NCBI GenBank assembly: GCA_020072845.1
Contig: JAIQGF010000009.1
Span: forward strand, 248,001 to 312,000
DNA length: 64,000 nucleotides
Reading direction: 5' to 3'
Origin: Terriglobia bacterium
GTDB taxonomy: Bacteria > Acidobacteriota > Terriglobia > Terriglobales > Acidobacteriaceae
Program-made: the position numbers and the translations under genes
Notes under the pieces: model-generated
Seen by the model: only the letters and a program-made list of their open reading frames with translations
Database searches by the model: none
Told to the model about the DNA's origin: nothing
In this document: piece by piece, positions 49,493 through 58,813 of the stretch
How the letters are laid out: every line of letters begins with the position of its first letter
How positions within the stretch are numbered: the first letter of the stretch is position 1

Positions 49493-51006
49493 GCCATGTG
49501 CTCCTTCCCGCTGCACAGGGCGGCAGCCACGGCGCGGCGCAGAATCTTGCCGGTCGCGGTGCGCGGGATGCTTTCGACGACAAAAATCTTCTTGGGACAC
49601 TCGAAGTGCGCCAGGCGTTCGCGACAGAATTTCAACAGGTCGGCGTCGCTGTGTCCTTCGCGCAAAACCACGGCGGCGGCCACTTCTTCGCCGAGCGTGG
49701 GATGCGGCATGCCGAAGGTCACGGCCTCGGCGACCGCAGGATGTTCTCCGAGCACCTCGTCGACGTGGCGCGGCGCGATCTTCTCGCCGGCGCGGTTGAT
49801 CAGTTCCTTGATCCGTCCGGAGATGTGGACGTACCCGTCCTCGTCTTTCCATCCCTCATCGCCGGTGCGGAACCATCCGTCCGTAAAGGCCTCGGCATTG
49901 GCAGCCGGGTTGTTTTCATAACCGTGAAACACGTTGGGACCCTTGATGACGATCTCGCCGCGCTCCCGGCCCGGCAAGTGATGGCCGAGCGAATCCATGA
50001 TGCTGATTTCCAATCCCGTCGGTAGCCCGACCGATCCCGCCTTGCGCGCGGCGGGCGGCAGGGGATTGGACGCCATCTGGTGCGCCGCTTCCGTCATTCC
50101 GTAAGCTTCCAGGACGGGCACGCCGAAGACCTCTTCCATCTTTCGCATGGCGTCGGGCGCCAGGGGCGCGCTGGCGGAGCGCACGAAGCGCAACGATCCG
50201 CCCTGCTGGGGGCGATCGCCGCTGCGGGCGCGGGCCGAGACCACGTGGTGGATGGTCGGAACCGCGGTGTACCAGGTGACCCGATATTGCCGCACCAGGC
50301 GCCAGAAGATGAGCGGGTTCACGCCGGTAGGCGCCACCACGGTGCCGCCGGAAAGCAGCGGCGCCAAGGTGGAGGCGACGATGCCGTGGACGTGAAACAG
50401 GGGCATGAAGCACAGCGACACGTCGTCGGGCGACAAGGCGTAGGTCTTGACGATGTTGGCCGCCGATAGAGCCAGATGGCGATGCTCCAAGGGGACGCGC
50501 TTGGGCTGCCCCGTGCTGCCGCTGGTGTGGAGAACCAAGGCGATGTCGTCCTCTGTAGGCGCTGTCGTCCACGGCTTCGGAGCGACTCCCCGAAGGCGAA
50601 CCGTACCCTGGGCATCAACTACAACCGGCAGGATTGGAACTCCGCTGTCGGCCGCGGCGTTGCCCGCCTCGCCCGCGTCGTCGTGTGCCATGATCAGCAC
50701 CTTGGCGTTTGTATCCTGCAGGTAAAAGCGGAATTCCTGGTACTTGTACGTCTGGTTCATGGGCGCGGCCGTGCCGGCGATGGTGGCCGCCAGGAAGCTC
50801 ACGATGGCGGGCAAGCCGTTAGGCAGCGCGATGGCCACCCGGCTGCCGCGACGGACTCCCGCCGCCGCCAGGGTGTCGGCCATTTCGAGCACCTGTTGAC
50901 GGAGCGCGGCATAGGTCACGCGCGCTCCGGATTCAGGGATGATGATCGCGGTGCGGCCGCCCGGGGCAAGCTGCAACGCTTCCAAAACAGTGGTTACGGA
51001 CTGCAT
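49489..51006 (-). CDS. Acyl-CoA synthetase (AMP-forming)
   Basis: A 505-residue ANL-family ligase that activates a carboxylic acid through acyl-AMP to acyl-CoA. Motifs are LHTSGSTGQPKRVPLEH (A3 loop), AYGMTEAAHQM (A5), WFRTGDEG (A7), GRIKELINRAGEKI (A8) and the catalytic lysine in PRTATGKILRR near the end. Closest remembered relatives are oxalate-CoA ligase-like (AAE3 type) enzymes, but specificity is uncertain. It is the first gene of a coupled unit with the reductase/hydratase fusion. Confidence 0.9.
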   Translation of the reverse strand: MQSVTTVLEALQLAPGGRTAIIIPESGARVTYAALRQQVLEMADTLAAAGVRRGSRVAIALPNGLPAIVSFLAATIAGTAAPMNQTYKYQEFRFYLQDTNAKVLIMAHDDAGEAGNAAADSGVPILPVVVDAQGTVRLRGVAPKPWTTAPTEDDIALVLHTSGSTGQPKRVPLEHRHLALSAANIVKTYALSPDDVSLCFMPLFHVHGIVASTLAPLLSGGTVVAPTGVNPLIFWRLVRQYRVTWYTAVPTIHHVVSARARSGDRPQQGGSLRFVRSASAPLAPDAMRKMEEVFGVPVLEAYGMTEAAHQMASNPLPPAARKAGSVGLPTGLEISIMDSLGHHLPGRERGEIVIKGPNVFHGYENNPAANAEAFTDGWFRTGDEGWKDEDGYVHISGRIKELINRAGEKIAPRHVDEVLGEHPAVAEAVTFGMPHPTLGEEVAAAVVLREGHSDADLLKFCRERLAHFECPKKIFVVESIPRTATGKILRRAVAAALCSGKEHMA

Positions 51007-51158
51007 CGTTTGAATATTAATCCATGCGGCTAGAGGTGCGGCCGGACGCTTGCGGTACTTAGCGCGTGAGCGTTGGATGTCAGACCCAGGGGCGGGGTTT
51101 CAAATTCACGTAGCGGGGTGCGAGCGCGGCGGCGAACCAGATGCACCCAAGCGTGACC

Positions 51159-53423
51159 CTATTTCTTGTTGCGCCGGCCGACGCTGATCTCCTGCTGAAA
51201 GAGAACACGGACCGGCTTCTCGGCGACGCGCATGGCGAGCTCGAACGCAACCGGAGTGACAGGCGCATCGAGCCGCACCGACGCTTGCAGCACTGGCGCG
51301 GATCGGACGAACGATCCTTCCGGAAGGTTCTTCTCATCGATGGCCAGTTGGTAGTCTCCTTCCGGCAAGTTGAAAAAAGCGAAACTGCCGTCCGGATCCG
51401 GAGTTGTGTAGCGCTCGGTGGGAAGCAGGCGAACAATGACGGACTCCGGCGACATACCGGAAGGAACCGTCACTTTTCCGGACAGCGATCCCAGGCGCTT
51501 GACGGAGAAGTCGGCGCGCGCCACGGTATGGGGCGCGACCTTCACAACAAGACTGGAGTTGTCAGCGGGTTCAAGGTCGGCGGCAAGCTCACGAACGGCG
51601 AGTCTGACCTCGTGAACACCTTCGGGAACATCGATGAACCGGTATCGGCCGCTGCCATCGGTGGTCGCCGTGCGCCCGTTATCGAGCGTCACCGGCACGC
51701 CGGCGACATCGCCGCTCGAGTTGCCGATCTGCCGAACGAATCCCTCCACCGCACCGACCAACGGGACTTGCAGTGCCGCCTGACTTAACTGGCTGATGTC
51801 GGAACCCCAACGGAATTGCTTTGATATTCGAACGTACAAACTCCACTGGTTGAAACCTGCCAGGGTTGCAGGGATGGCAGCGCCACGATTTTCGAGCACG
51901 AATATGCTCTCCGCGTTGAGCACAGAAGTCATCTGGTTCCGGAATGCCTCAATCTGCAGGCGTGAGCCTTTGACCAGGGGAGCACTTAATCCGATTACCG
52001 TCGAGCTAAAGGAATTGGTGGCAAAGAGGGTGCGGCTGATGAGATCGGTGCCCTTCTGAAGCTGCGCATAAGCCGACACTTGTTTCAGGTTCAATTGCGC
52101 TGAGGTGCGGAAGAACAATGTGTTGCGGGAGCTCTGGTCGAGTGCGCGCTGCATGCGCACCGCTCCGGCGAACGTGAAGTGGCGCCATGCGAGCGTGTCT
52201 TCAATTTCATCGGCTTGCTGCCGCTGGACGGTGTTCTTCGACTGCACGTTCAGGTCAAAGAAGGAAAACCTCAGCGTCTGACGGCCCAGTGGCCGGGCGA
52301 GACTCAGAGTGACCTGGCGCTCATTCGGTGAGTCGAGGACATCAACATCATTGCCTCCAGCGGCGCGTAGGTGGATGACTGTGACATCTCCGTTGGCGGT
52401 GAGTTTCCAGGGCAGAGTCCAAGAGATGCCGCTCGAATAGGTTGAAGACTGTAACGTCGGCACTTGGCTGGAGGCATCGAGGTTGTTCGAATATCGGCTC
52501 GCCGAACCATGCAGTTCGATCGAGCGCCGCGGCCGGTACTGCACGTCGATGAAAGGTCCGCGACGGTCCCCCACCAAGTATCCGGGGAGGGGCAGATAAG
52601 CGGCGCCCTGATAGACGTAGTTGGCGCGAACTGTGAGCGTGTCGGATTGCCACATTGGCCCCAAGAACACCGACACAGGATGTCGCGGAGGATCTGCCCC
52701 TCCTGCGACCATCGAATTCGCCGCTTCCGCATAGAACGTCAGGTGCTTGCGGACCTTGTACAAGCCCTGAATGATGAAGATATTGACCGAATCAAAGGTC
52801 CGCGTCGTGATCAACAGTGGCTGCGCCGGTGCGGAATCGGCCGACAGGTGAAGAAAACGAAAGCCAATCTCCAATCGGGTCCCCAGGTTCTGCTGAACTG
52901 CACCACCGACAACGTTCTGTGGCACGCGAATTCGGAAAGGGATCCTGGGTCCCTGCAACAAAGTCTCGTTCCCCGCAAAGAAGGTGTAGGTGCGATCACC
53001 CCGAGTGGCTTGCACGCGGAATCCTCGCGCACTTATATCGGGGGTATATAAGTTCATAAACGGATTTTGGACTAAGTTGGTGGAAAGACGAAAATCGCCG
53101 CCGGTGAAAGTCCAATGCCGGTCGAGAAATGCGACCCCACTTAATTCGAGGAAGTTGTCGCCGGTGCGGAATTCGCCATCATTGCTCCAGCCTTGAAAAC
53201 TACCCTTCAGCATGCCCAGGTGAGGAATGAAATTGCGGAACGCGACGCTGGTCCCGGCGGTATCTACGACTGGCTGGTTGTTACCTTCCGAGTAGTACGC
53301 CTGAATCGCAACGTCGGCTTCACCGGCAGTCTGACCAGCAGCCGGAAGGTTGCACGCCACCGCCATTGAAAGTACGAGCATCGCCAAAGAAGCGACGCGT
53401 CCGGTGATGAAATCATAGCTCAC
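51159..53423 (-). CDS. Usher-like outer-membrane beta-barrel with C-terminal Ig-like domains
   Basis: A 754-residue exported protein. A signal peptide (about 8-30) is followed by some 550 residues of alternating strands with Tyr/Arg-rich turns, for example FTFAGAVRMQRAL and QLNLKQVSAYAQLQKG, as in outer-membrane barrels. Two carboxypeptidase-regulatory-like domains follow: VAGVPVTLDNGRTATTDGSG-YRF (about 575-650) and SLSGKVTVPSGM...DGSFAFFNLPEGDYQL (about 655-735). It is not a classical FimD/PapC sequence. It is coupled (ATGA) to a pilus-chaperone-like protein and three secreted subunit-like proteins, so an assembly or export platform is the likely role. Confidence 0.65.
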   Translation of the reverse strand: MSYDFITGRVASLAMLVLSMAVACNLPAAGQTAGEADVAIQAYYSEGNNQPVVDTAGTSVAFRNFIPHLGMLKGSFQGWSNDGEFRTGDNFLELSGVAFLDRHWTFTGGDFRLSTNLVQNPFMNLYTPDISARGFRVQATRGDRTYTFFAGNETLLQGPRIPFRIRVPQNVVGGAVQQNLGTRLEIGFRFLHLSADSAPAQPLLITTRTFDSVNIFIIQGLYKVRKHLTFYAEAANSMVAGGADPPRHPVSVFLGPMWQSDTLTVRANYVYQGAAYLPLPGYLVGDRRGPFIDVQYRPRRSIELHGSASRYSNNLDASSQVPTLQSSTYSSGISWTLPWKLTANGDVTVIHLRAAGGNDVDVLDSPNERQVTLSLARPLGRQTLRFSFFDLNVQSKNTVQRQQADEIEDTLAWRHFTFAGAVRMQRALDQSSRNTLFFRTSAQLNLKQVSAYAQLQKGTDLISRTLFATNSFSSTVIGLSAPLVKGSRLQIEAFRNQMTSVLNAESIFVLENRGAAIPATLAGFNQWSLYVRISKQFRWGSDISQLSQAALQVPLVGAVEGFVRQIGNSSGDVAGVPVTLDNGRTATTDGSGRYRFIDVPEGVHEVRLAVRELAADLEPADNSSLVVKVAPHTVARADFSVKRLGSLSGKVTVPSGMSPESVIVRLLPTERYTTPDPDGSFAFFNLPEGDYQLAIDEKNLPEGSFVRSAPVLQASVRLDAPVTPVAFELAMRVAEKPVRVLFQQEISVGRRNKK

Positions 53424-54256
53424 GGTTTCTTCGCTGCAACCACCGCGCTGGCTTCCTGAATTTCTCCGGTCCCCAGGTCCACGCGGGCCCGTAGCCTGTA
53501 GGCGCCGGTGCGCACGTCTGTGCTAAGAGGGAAAAGAAATCGTTGTTCGCGTTCGGGAAGCACGGGCAAGTTCTGAAAGTCCTTGGTTTCCACGGTGTTG
53601 CCGCTGGCGTCCAACACGGTGAGTGTGCCCTTGGGTCGGAAGTGCATATGGCCGCGATTTTCAATCACCACCACGGCCTGCAGGACGGCTCCGTCCGGTT
53701 TGGCATTTCTTATTGGTTCGATCTGGATGAGCTTCAGGCCTCCATCCACCGTGGGGTTCCCAACCACGACGTAGAACGCGGTGACCACCCGAACGGCGGT
53801 ACGGATTCCCGTCGTCTGAACCTGGTCCGCCGGCGGCAAGGTGACGAACCCCGCAGCACAGTGATAGCTGCCTTCCTTCACGCCTTCTGGAACCCTGATC
53901 GTGAAGCGAACCGGTAGTTGAATTTCAGCCATGGCTTCCGTCTCCATGGGATTGACCATCAGCCAGGAGCGGCAGGAATAAGCGGCTTCCTGAGTGAGAT
54001 CGCGTTCAAACTGCGGAGTCGCGGTGCTGTCAACGAAGAAGTCCAACAACTCCGAACGGATACGGACTTTCGTGCCGGAGTCGTTACTGAGGTTCAGCGT
54101 GCCGGACTGTTGCTGACCGGGCGCAAGGCGAAACTCCAGGCGCATGGGCGCCAATCCCAGACCAATCTGCGCATGCGCCAGCGTAGCGCTCGCGGCCAGC
54201 ATGAGGCAGGCGATGGCTAGTTGGCAGTGACGGTGTAGGTTAAGTTTAATGAACAT
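53420..54256 (-). CDS. Pilus-chaperone-like periplasmic protein
   Basis: A 278-residue protein with a signal peptide (LAIACLMLAASATLAHA). The mature start IGLGLAPMRLEFRLAPGQQQ and the next LNLSNDSGTKVRIRSELLDF resemble the first Ig domain of fimbrial chaperones or DUF916-type proteins, where a basic residue and alternating strands bind subunits. A second beta domain (about 165-270) has VVVIENRGHMHFRPKGTLTV. It overlaps the usher-like gene by 4 bp and the preceding subunit gene by 40 bp. I would place it in a chaperone role by fold and context, not by strong family match. Confidence 0.6.
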   Translation of the reverse strand: MFIKLNLHRHCQLAIACLMLAASATLAHAQIGLGLAPMRLEFRLAPGQQQSGTLNLSNDSGTKVRIRSELLDFFVDSTATPQFERDLTQEAAYSCRSWLMVNPMETEAMAEIQLPVRFTIRVPEGVKEGSYHCAAGFVTLPPADQVQTTGIRTAVRVVTAFYVVVGNPTVDGGLKLIQIEPIRNAKPDGAVLQAVVVIENRGHMHFRPKGTLTVLDASGNTVETKDFQNLPVLPEREQRFLFPLSTDVRTGAYRLRARVDLGTGEIQEASAVVAAKKP

Positions 54257-54771
54257 GATCCACCTATATATTTCCAGGAATCCGCCAGGTTGTAGTGCAG
54301 GTTGACGGTCAGGTTCCTGCTCGAGCTATTGCCCTCAGTTCCGCTGGCGAAGGTGACACCCGTGGTGTTGAGCGTCGCCGAGCCGGCACACGTGCCAGTC
54401 CAGCCGCCTCCTGTATTGGTCGCGGAGACGCTGTCGCAGGTAATCGTCACGGCCGAAATGGGCACCGTCGAACAACCAGGAAAAGAAGCAGGAGCGGTGA
54501 CCTTCACGTTCCAGGTTCTGTTGATGGTGGCGCCGGCCTGAGTCCACCGCAAGGTCGCCGACGCGCTGGGCGTAGGATTCGTGTCGGGATCGGACGCGGC
54601 AATGGATATGGGACTCGGCGTAGCCGTAAAGCTGGTGACGCTCACGGCGAACCAGCCCAGTACGATTCGCGGCAATGCCAAAGCGGGTTGGAGCGGTAGC
54701 GGAGATGCCGCACGCGCCAACCCAGCTGGCATTAGCAAGACCCACAGCAACGCAAGTGAGCGTTTCCGCAT
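54217..54771 (-). CDS. Secreted subunit-like protein 3
   Basis: A 184-residue exported protein with signal peptide RSLALLWVLLMPAGLARA. The mature part is Thr/Ser-rich and all-beta in appearance, with two cysteine pairs likely (CSTVPISAVTITC; CAGSATL ... GGSCSLNL) and a C-terminal alternating strand CSLNLTYTVTAN. It is more distant from the next two subunits but has the same design. It overlaps the chaperone-like gene by 40 bp, supporting coordinated synthesis. Confidence 0.65.
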   Translation of the reverse strand: MRKRSLALLWVLLMPAGLARAASPLPLQPALALPRIVLGWFAVSVTSFTATPSPISIAASDPDTNPTPSASATLRWTQAGATINRTWNVKVTAPASFPGCSTVPISAVTITCDSVSATNTGGGWTGTCAGSATLNTTGVTFASGTEGNSSSRNLTVNLHYNLADSWKYIGGSCSLNLTYTVTAN

Positions 54772-54789
54772 GGTCTCTCCCGTGGCCGA

Positions 54790-55329
54790 TCAGGCCGCAC
54801 TCACGGTGAAAGTCACCGTGGCGTTGTACGAGCCGGTCGAATACACCGGATCGTTGGTCAGCGACCATACGACCGAGCCCGGGTCACCAGCGATCGGCGA
54901 CTTTGCGTCGGCGCCGAAGGTGAGCACGTTGGTGGATGAGGCGGTGGACGCGGTTACCGGGGCCGAGCAAGCCGTGCCCACACTGACAACGGAACAGGTG
55001 TAGGTCAGGGCGTCGCCCGCCGTCGGAGGAGTCCCGACCGAGGGACCGCCGGCGCCAGCGAAGTCGGTGGTGACCTTCAGCGTGATCGTGCCGCTGCCGC
55101 CGACTTTCGTGGTGCGGACTTTGTAGGTGAAGTTGGTTGTTCCCGAGTATGGGTTGGCAAAATTCGTACCCGAGGCAGTTAATGCGGTGCTGGCGGTATC
55201 GATCCGAATAGCTGCTTCGGGCCCCACCGTCACCGCAAGTGTGGTTGTGCCGGTACTGGCAAACTGCGCATAACTCAACGAGCTCATGCACAACACTGCC
55301 AGGACGGCTAAGACACTAAGACGTTTCAT
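54790..55329 (-). CDS. Secreted subunit-like protein 2 (spore coat U / pilin-like)
   Basis: A 179-residue exported protein with signal peptide KRLSVLAVLAVLCMSSLSYA. The mature protein starts with a TTTLAVTVGPEAAI strand and ends in the alternating strand STGSYNATVTFTVSAA, like donor-strand pilins. Two cysteines (YTCSVVSVGTACS) are likely paired. It is clearly paralogous to 55364-55900, sharing TFKVRTT-like, GSGTITLKVTTDF and the YTCS...GT-CS pattern. ATG 55329 is preferred for AAGGAG and the signal peptide. Confidence 0.7.
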   Translation of the reverse strand: MKRLSVLAVLAVLCMSSLSYAQFASTGTTTLAVTVGPEAAIRIDTASTALTASGTNFANPYSGTTNFTYKVRTTKVGGSGTITLKVTTDFAGAGGPSVGTPPTAGDALTYTCSVVSVGTACSAPVTASTASSTNVLTFGADAKSPIAGDPGSVVWSLTNDPVYSTGSYNATVTFTVSAA

Positions 55330-55363
55330 TCTGGTTGTTCTCCTTACCTTTGGTTGGTTTGTT

Positions 55364-55900
55364 TCAAATTGCGCTCGCCGTAAACTGCAGGGTGACCTGG
55401 TACGTCCCAGTCGAAGACCCAGGACTGTTCGTGAGACTGAATCCAAGCGATACCGAATTGGGATTCGCCGTGCTGCACGGCGCTCCTCCTCCCGTGCAGG
55501 CGGATGCTGGCAGGCTGATCACGCTGGTCGCCGAGGTGGTCGAAACCGTCAGCGTGCTAGAGCAAGTGGTGCCGAGCGTGGCTCCCGAACAGGTGTACGT
55601 AAGCTGGCCGGAGGAAATCGAGGGTCCGCCGCTGGGCGTGAAATCCGCTGTCGCCTTCGTGGTTATGTTTCCGCTCCCGGAAGAGGTGGTACGAGCCTTG
55701 TAATTCATCGTCATGGAGGCAGTAAACGGGCTGAAGAAAGTTCCGGTCGGCGAGAGGGCAAGCCCGGAGGGAACAGATACCTTCGCGAGCGCGCCGATGG
55801 CGGCAGTCAGGGTCTGTGTAGTGGTGGCCGTCGCCGCATCGCAACGGGCCAGTGCCAAACCTCCGAACGCGATAAGCAGCACGAGTGCGCGACAACGCAT
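55364..55900 (-). CDS. Secreted subunit-like protein 1 (spore coat U / pilin-like)
   Basis: A 178-residue exported protein with signal peptide RALVLLIAFGGLALARCDA. It has the same layout as the next gene: TTQTLTAAIGALAKV, MNYKARTTSSGSGNITTKAT, YTCSGATLGTTCSS and a final STGTYQVTLQFTASAI strand. Extra cysteines (SACTGGGAPCST) form a second likely pair. It is the first gene of the five-gene operon, with a 34-bp gap to the next. It resembles the subunits of chaperone/usher fibres, though no name is certain. Confidence 0.7.
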   Translation of the reverse strand: MRCRALVLLIAFGGLALARCDAATATTTQTLTAAIGALAKVSVPSGLALSPTGTFFSPFTASMTMNYKARTTSSGSGNITTKATADFTPSGGPSISSGQLTYTCSGATLGTTCSSTLTVSTTSATSVISLPASACTGGGAPCSTANPNSVSLGFSLTNSPGSSTGTYQVTLQFTASAI

Positions 55901-56283
55901 GCCGAAATCCTCAGATTTCTTGTTTGCGCCTTCGCAGATTGCACGCGAGTCGCCGTGAGTCCCGTTTCCGGACCTAATTCTGAAAATGGGGTTTTGTCAC
56001 GTAACTCTTGACCACGAAAGCGCTTATGGAATCCCGAAACGGGTAAAACTTTTCCCGGAAGGTGGAGTACGGCGTGGTGATTACCACCGTAATCTTGCTT
56101 TACGCAATTTTCGCAAGCGCTAGTGGGGTCGCTCCTCCTCGACCGGGCGGTGATACACGTCGCACGGTTTTGAGACGGAGGCAGGCCTTATCTCAAATTC
56201 TGGTTTCAAGATGAGAAAGGGTGAACGCCCACGACGGTGTATTCAGCTCTTGATTTTGCGCAACGCAAGCCAGAACGCCAGTC
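55901..56283. other. 383-bp gene-free region upstream of the fibre operon
   Basis: It should contain the operon promoter on the - strand. An imperfect hairpin (ACGGcGTGGT-gatt-ACCACCGT, 56071-56092) and a small CCCGAAACGGG palindrome are visible. No known riboswitch pattern was recognised. Confidence 0.5.
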
Positions 56284-58257
56284 CTATGGCGTGCTCACCA
56301 TGGGTAGTTCGATGAAACTGGCCTGGCCGGGGGCGTGGTAGACGCGCTGTACGGCTTTCACGTAATTTTCCGGTTTCGCCCAGAACATGTTCGGCACGAA
56401 GGTCTGCGGGTTGCGGTCGTACAGCGGAAACCAGCTCGACTGTACCTGCACCATGATGCGGTGGCCGGGAAGGAAAGCGTGGTTGGCAGTCGGCAGTGTG
56501 AAGCGATAGACCAGCGGCTTGTCAGGAGCGATCGGCTTCGCTGTTTCCAGGCTTTCGCGATAGCGGCCACGCAAGATATCGGCAGAGACCATGAGCTGAT
56601 ATCCGCCCATCGCGGGCTGCGCGGCAACCTCGTCCGGGTAAACGTCGATCACCTTCACCACCCAGTCCGAGTCGGTCCCGCTGGTGGAGGCAACGAGATT
56701 GGCGACCGGTTGACCGCTGATCTTGACCGGCGCGGTCAGGGGGTCGGAGACGAAGGTCAACACGTCGGTGCGGCTGGAGAATTCGCGCTGATCATCGGCA
56801 AGCCACTGCGACCACGGCTTCCCGTGGCTAGAGAAATTCGAGTCGATAGGCCGCAAGCGGAACGGGACAGGCCGGGCGGGGTCAGAGACGTATTCATCAA
56901 ATGCCGCGTCGTCCGCCTTGGGCGCAGTAAAGCTCAGTTTCAGACCGGCGTCGAGGTAGAGCGGCGTCGGACGCACGGTGCAGCCGCTCGTACAACCCGC
57001 CGGCCACGCCGGCAAGCGTAGCCACTGGTTCGTCCCCGTTTCGAATACATTGACGGGAGCAATGGCAGCTTCGGGAGCTTCGTCCTTCAGGTAGTGAGCC
57101 AGGAATGGCGCCAGGATGTGCTCACGGAAATAGAGCGCAGTATCGCTGTTGAACTTGACGTCGCCGAGACTGCTGCCGTCGCGGATCTCCTGCCCGTGAT
57201 GCCAGGGGCCAAGGACGAGGAACACTGTGTTATTGTTCGTGTCCTTCGGCTTGATCGCCTTGTAAACGGCGATCGCGCCGTAGATGTCCTCCTGGTCCCA
57301 CAGGCTGTGCACCAGCATGACCGGCACCTTGAGCGGTTCCCGGGCAAGCAGTTGATCCACTGCCTGGTCTCGCCAGAAGGCGTCGTAGCTCGGGTGCTCG
57401 AGTATCTTGCGCCAGAACCCAACCTGCTCCAGCCCGTGGCGGCGGCCGAGTTCGCCGGCGGAGCCGAACTGCAGGAACTCGTCATACATGTCGAAGTGGC
57501 TGGTCCACCACTTCACGCGGGAATCGCGGCTCGCCTCCTGGTCGTGGATGTAGCCCATGCCCTGTTCACGGAATGCGCCGTTGTGAAACCAGTCGTCGCC
57601 CATCCAGCCATCCACCATGGGGTTCATGGGCACGGAAACTTTGAGTGCGGGATGCGGATTGATGAGCGCCATCAGGGGCAGGAAGCCGTTATACGAGATG
57701 CCGAGGATGCCCACTTTGCCGTTGGTTTCGGGAACGTTCTTCACCAGCCAATCGATCGTGTCGTAGGTGTCGGTCGCATGGTCCACCGGCGTAGGGTTCA
57801 GCGGGCCACGGAGTGGGCGGTTCATCACGTAGTCGCCCTCGGAACCATGTTTGCCGCGCACATCCTGGACGACCCGGATGTAACCGCCATCCGCGATGAC
57901 GTCGGTGGCGTTGTCGTAGCCGTCCAAAATCGGCGCGAGATGCGAACTCTGCGCGTGACTGGTCAGCCGGTTGGCATCGTACGGAGTGCGCGTAAGCAGG
58001 ATCGGGGCGTGGCTGGCGCCCTTGGGAACAAGGATGACCGTGTGCAGCTTGACGCCGTCGCGCATGGGAATCATCGCCTCGCGCCGGACATAGTCGAAGC
58101 TGTCAGTAACCGCCTGGAACTTGGAGGGGATTTCGCTGGGCAAGGCAGGATACTGCGCTTGCGGTGGCGCCTGCGCCACGCACGTTGCCACGCACAATGC
58201 CAGGCCCGACAGCGCGATCAGCGCCATCGCGGCGCGAACGCGGCCATGAACTTTCAT
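56284..58257 (-). CDS. CocE/NonD family (S15) alpha/beta hydrolase
   Basis: A 657-residue exported hydrolase. After a signal peptide (MALIALSGLALCVATCVAQA) comes the alpha/beta fold with LTRTPYD, VVQDVRGKHGSEGDY and the nucleophile serine in GILGISYNGF. The C-terminal jelly-roll (about 500-650) with DPARPVPFR and ANHAFLPGHRIMVQVQSS is typical of the X-Pro dipeptidyl-peptidase/CocE group. It probably cleaves acyl or peptide bonds in the periplasm; examples include glutaryl-7-ACA acylases. ATG 58257 has GGGGAG six bases upstream. Confidence 0.88.
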   Translation of the reverse strand: MKVHGRVRAAMALIALSGLALCVATCVAQAPPQAQYPALPSEIPSKFQAVTDSFDYVRREAMIPMRDGVKLHTVILVPKGASHAPILLTRTPYDANRLTSHAQSSHLAPILDGYDNATDVIADGGYIRVVQDVRGKHGSEGDYVMNRPLRGPLNPTPVDHATDTYDTIDWLVKNVPETNGKVGILGISYNGFLPLMALINPHPALKVSVPMNPMVDGWMGDDWFHNGAFREQGMGYIHDQEASRDSRVKWWTSHFDMYDEFLQFGSAGELGRRHGLEQVGFWRKILEHPSYDAFWRDQAVDQLLAREPLKVPVMLVHSLWDQEDIYGAIAVYKAIKPKDTNNNTVFLVLGPWHHGQEIRDGSSLGDVKFNSDTALYFREHILAPFLAHYLKDEAPEAAIAPVNVFETGTNQWLRLPAWPAGCTSGCTVRPTPLYLDAGLKLSFTAPKADDAAFDEYVSDPARPVPFRLRPIDSNFSSHGKPWSQWLADDQREFSSRTDVLTFVSDPLTAPVKISGQPVANLVASTSGTDSDWVVKVIDVYPDEVAAQPAMGGYQLMVSADILRGRYRESLETAKPIAPDKPLVYRFTLPTANHAFLPGHRIMVQVQSSWFPLYDRNPQTFVPNMFWAKPENYVKAVQRVYHAPGQASFIELPMVSTP

Positions 58258-58493
58258 GGAACGCTCCCCTTGCGGCATGGTTCTGTTGAAATGCCGCACA
58301 GAAACGTGTACGGCATTCTGCTCCGGAAATGCAAGCGCGAACGCATCAGGAGGGCGAGCGGCGAGCACGACAGGTCTTGCAGTCAAGTGGACGTATAACG
58401 GGCTTGCCAGACAGCGGCGAACCGGTAACTGGCGATAACACCCACAGCCGTTCTCACTACTTCTCCTCCGCCTTGGGTCCAGCCAGCGGGCTG

Positions 58494-58763
58494 GTGCGGC
58501 GCGGAGTGGTGGAACCGCAGCGCGAGGTCCTGCGCCGCCTTTGCCCGCAGTTCCGCGAGATGAATCCGTGGGCGGAGTGCGCGCCCTGCGGCAACTGCAA
58601 AACGCAGTTGTGCGATCTGCTGGCGGAGCACGCGCCTTGGGAAAAGAACCGGATCCTATGTGGTGGCCTCGCGGAGCTGGTCGCGAATGCGATTACAGCC
58701 GTGCAGCCGGGCTTCCTGCAGTGGGAACGGGGTAAGCGGTTTGAGATTGCGCGAGGTCTGTGA
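58494..58763 (+). CDS. Small Cys-rich protein preceding radical SAM gene
   Basis: An open frame with coding-like, GC-rich third positions encodes about 89 residues. A cluster CAPCGNCKTQLCDLL and a further Cys in NRILCGGLAELV are its main features; FLQWERGKRFEIARGL ends the protein. The start is uncertain: GTG at 58494 and TTG at 58473 are both in frame and neither has a good Shine-Dalgarno. It ends 50 bp before a radical SAM gene and probably shares its transcript. It could be a partner protein, a metal-binding protein or a maturation substrate. Confidence 0.5.
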   Translation: MRRGVVEPQREVLRRLCPQFREMNPWAECAPCGNCKTQLCDLLAEHAPWEKNRILCGGLAELVANAITAVQPGFLQWERGKRFEIARGL

Positions 58764-58813
58764 TCGGGAATAGCATCAGTTTCGCGCACCAATGTACGAG
58801 GTGATCACGTCGC

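Noticed and set aside
55901-56283. A c-di-GMP or other riboswitch ahead of the fibre operon
   Set aside because: I looked for the GEMM core and other familiar motifs and found none; only small hairpins are present.
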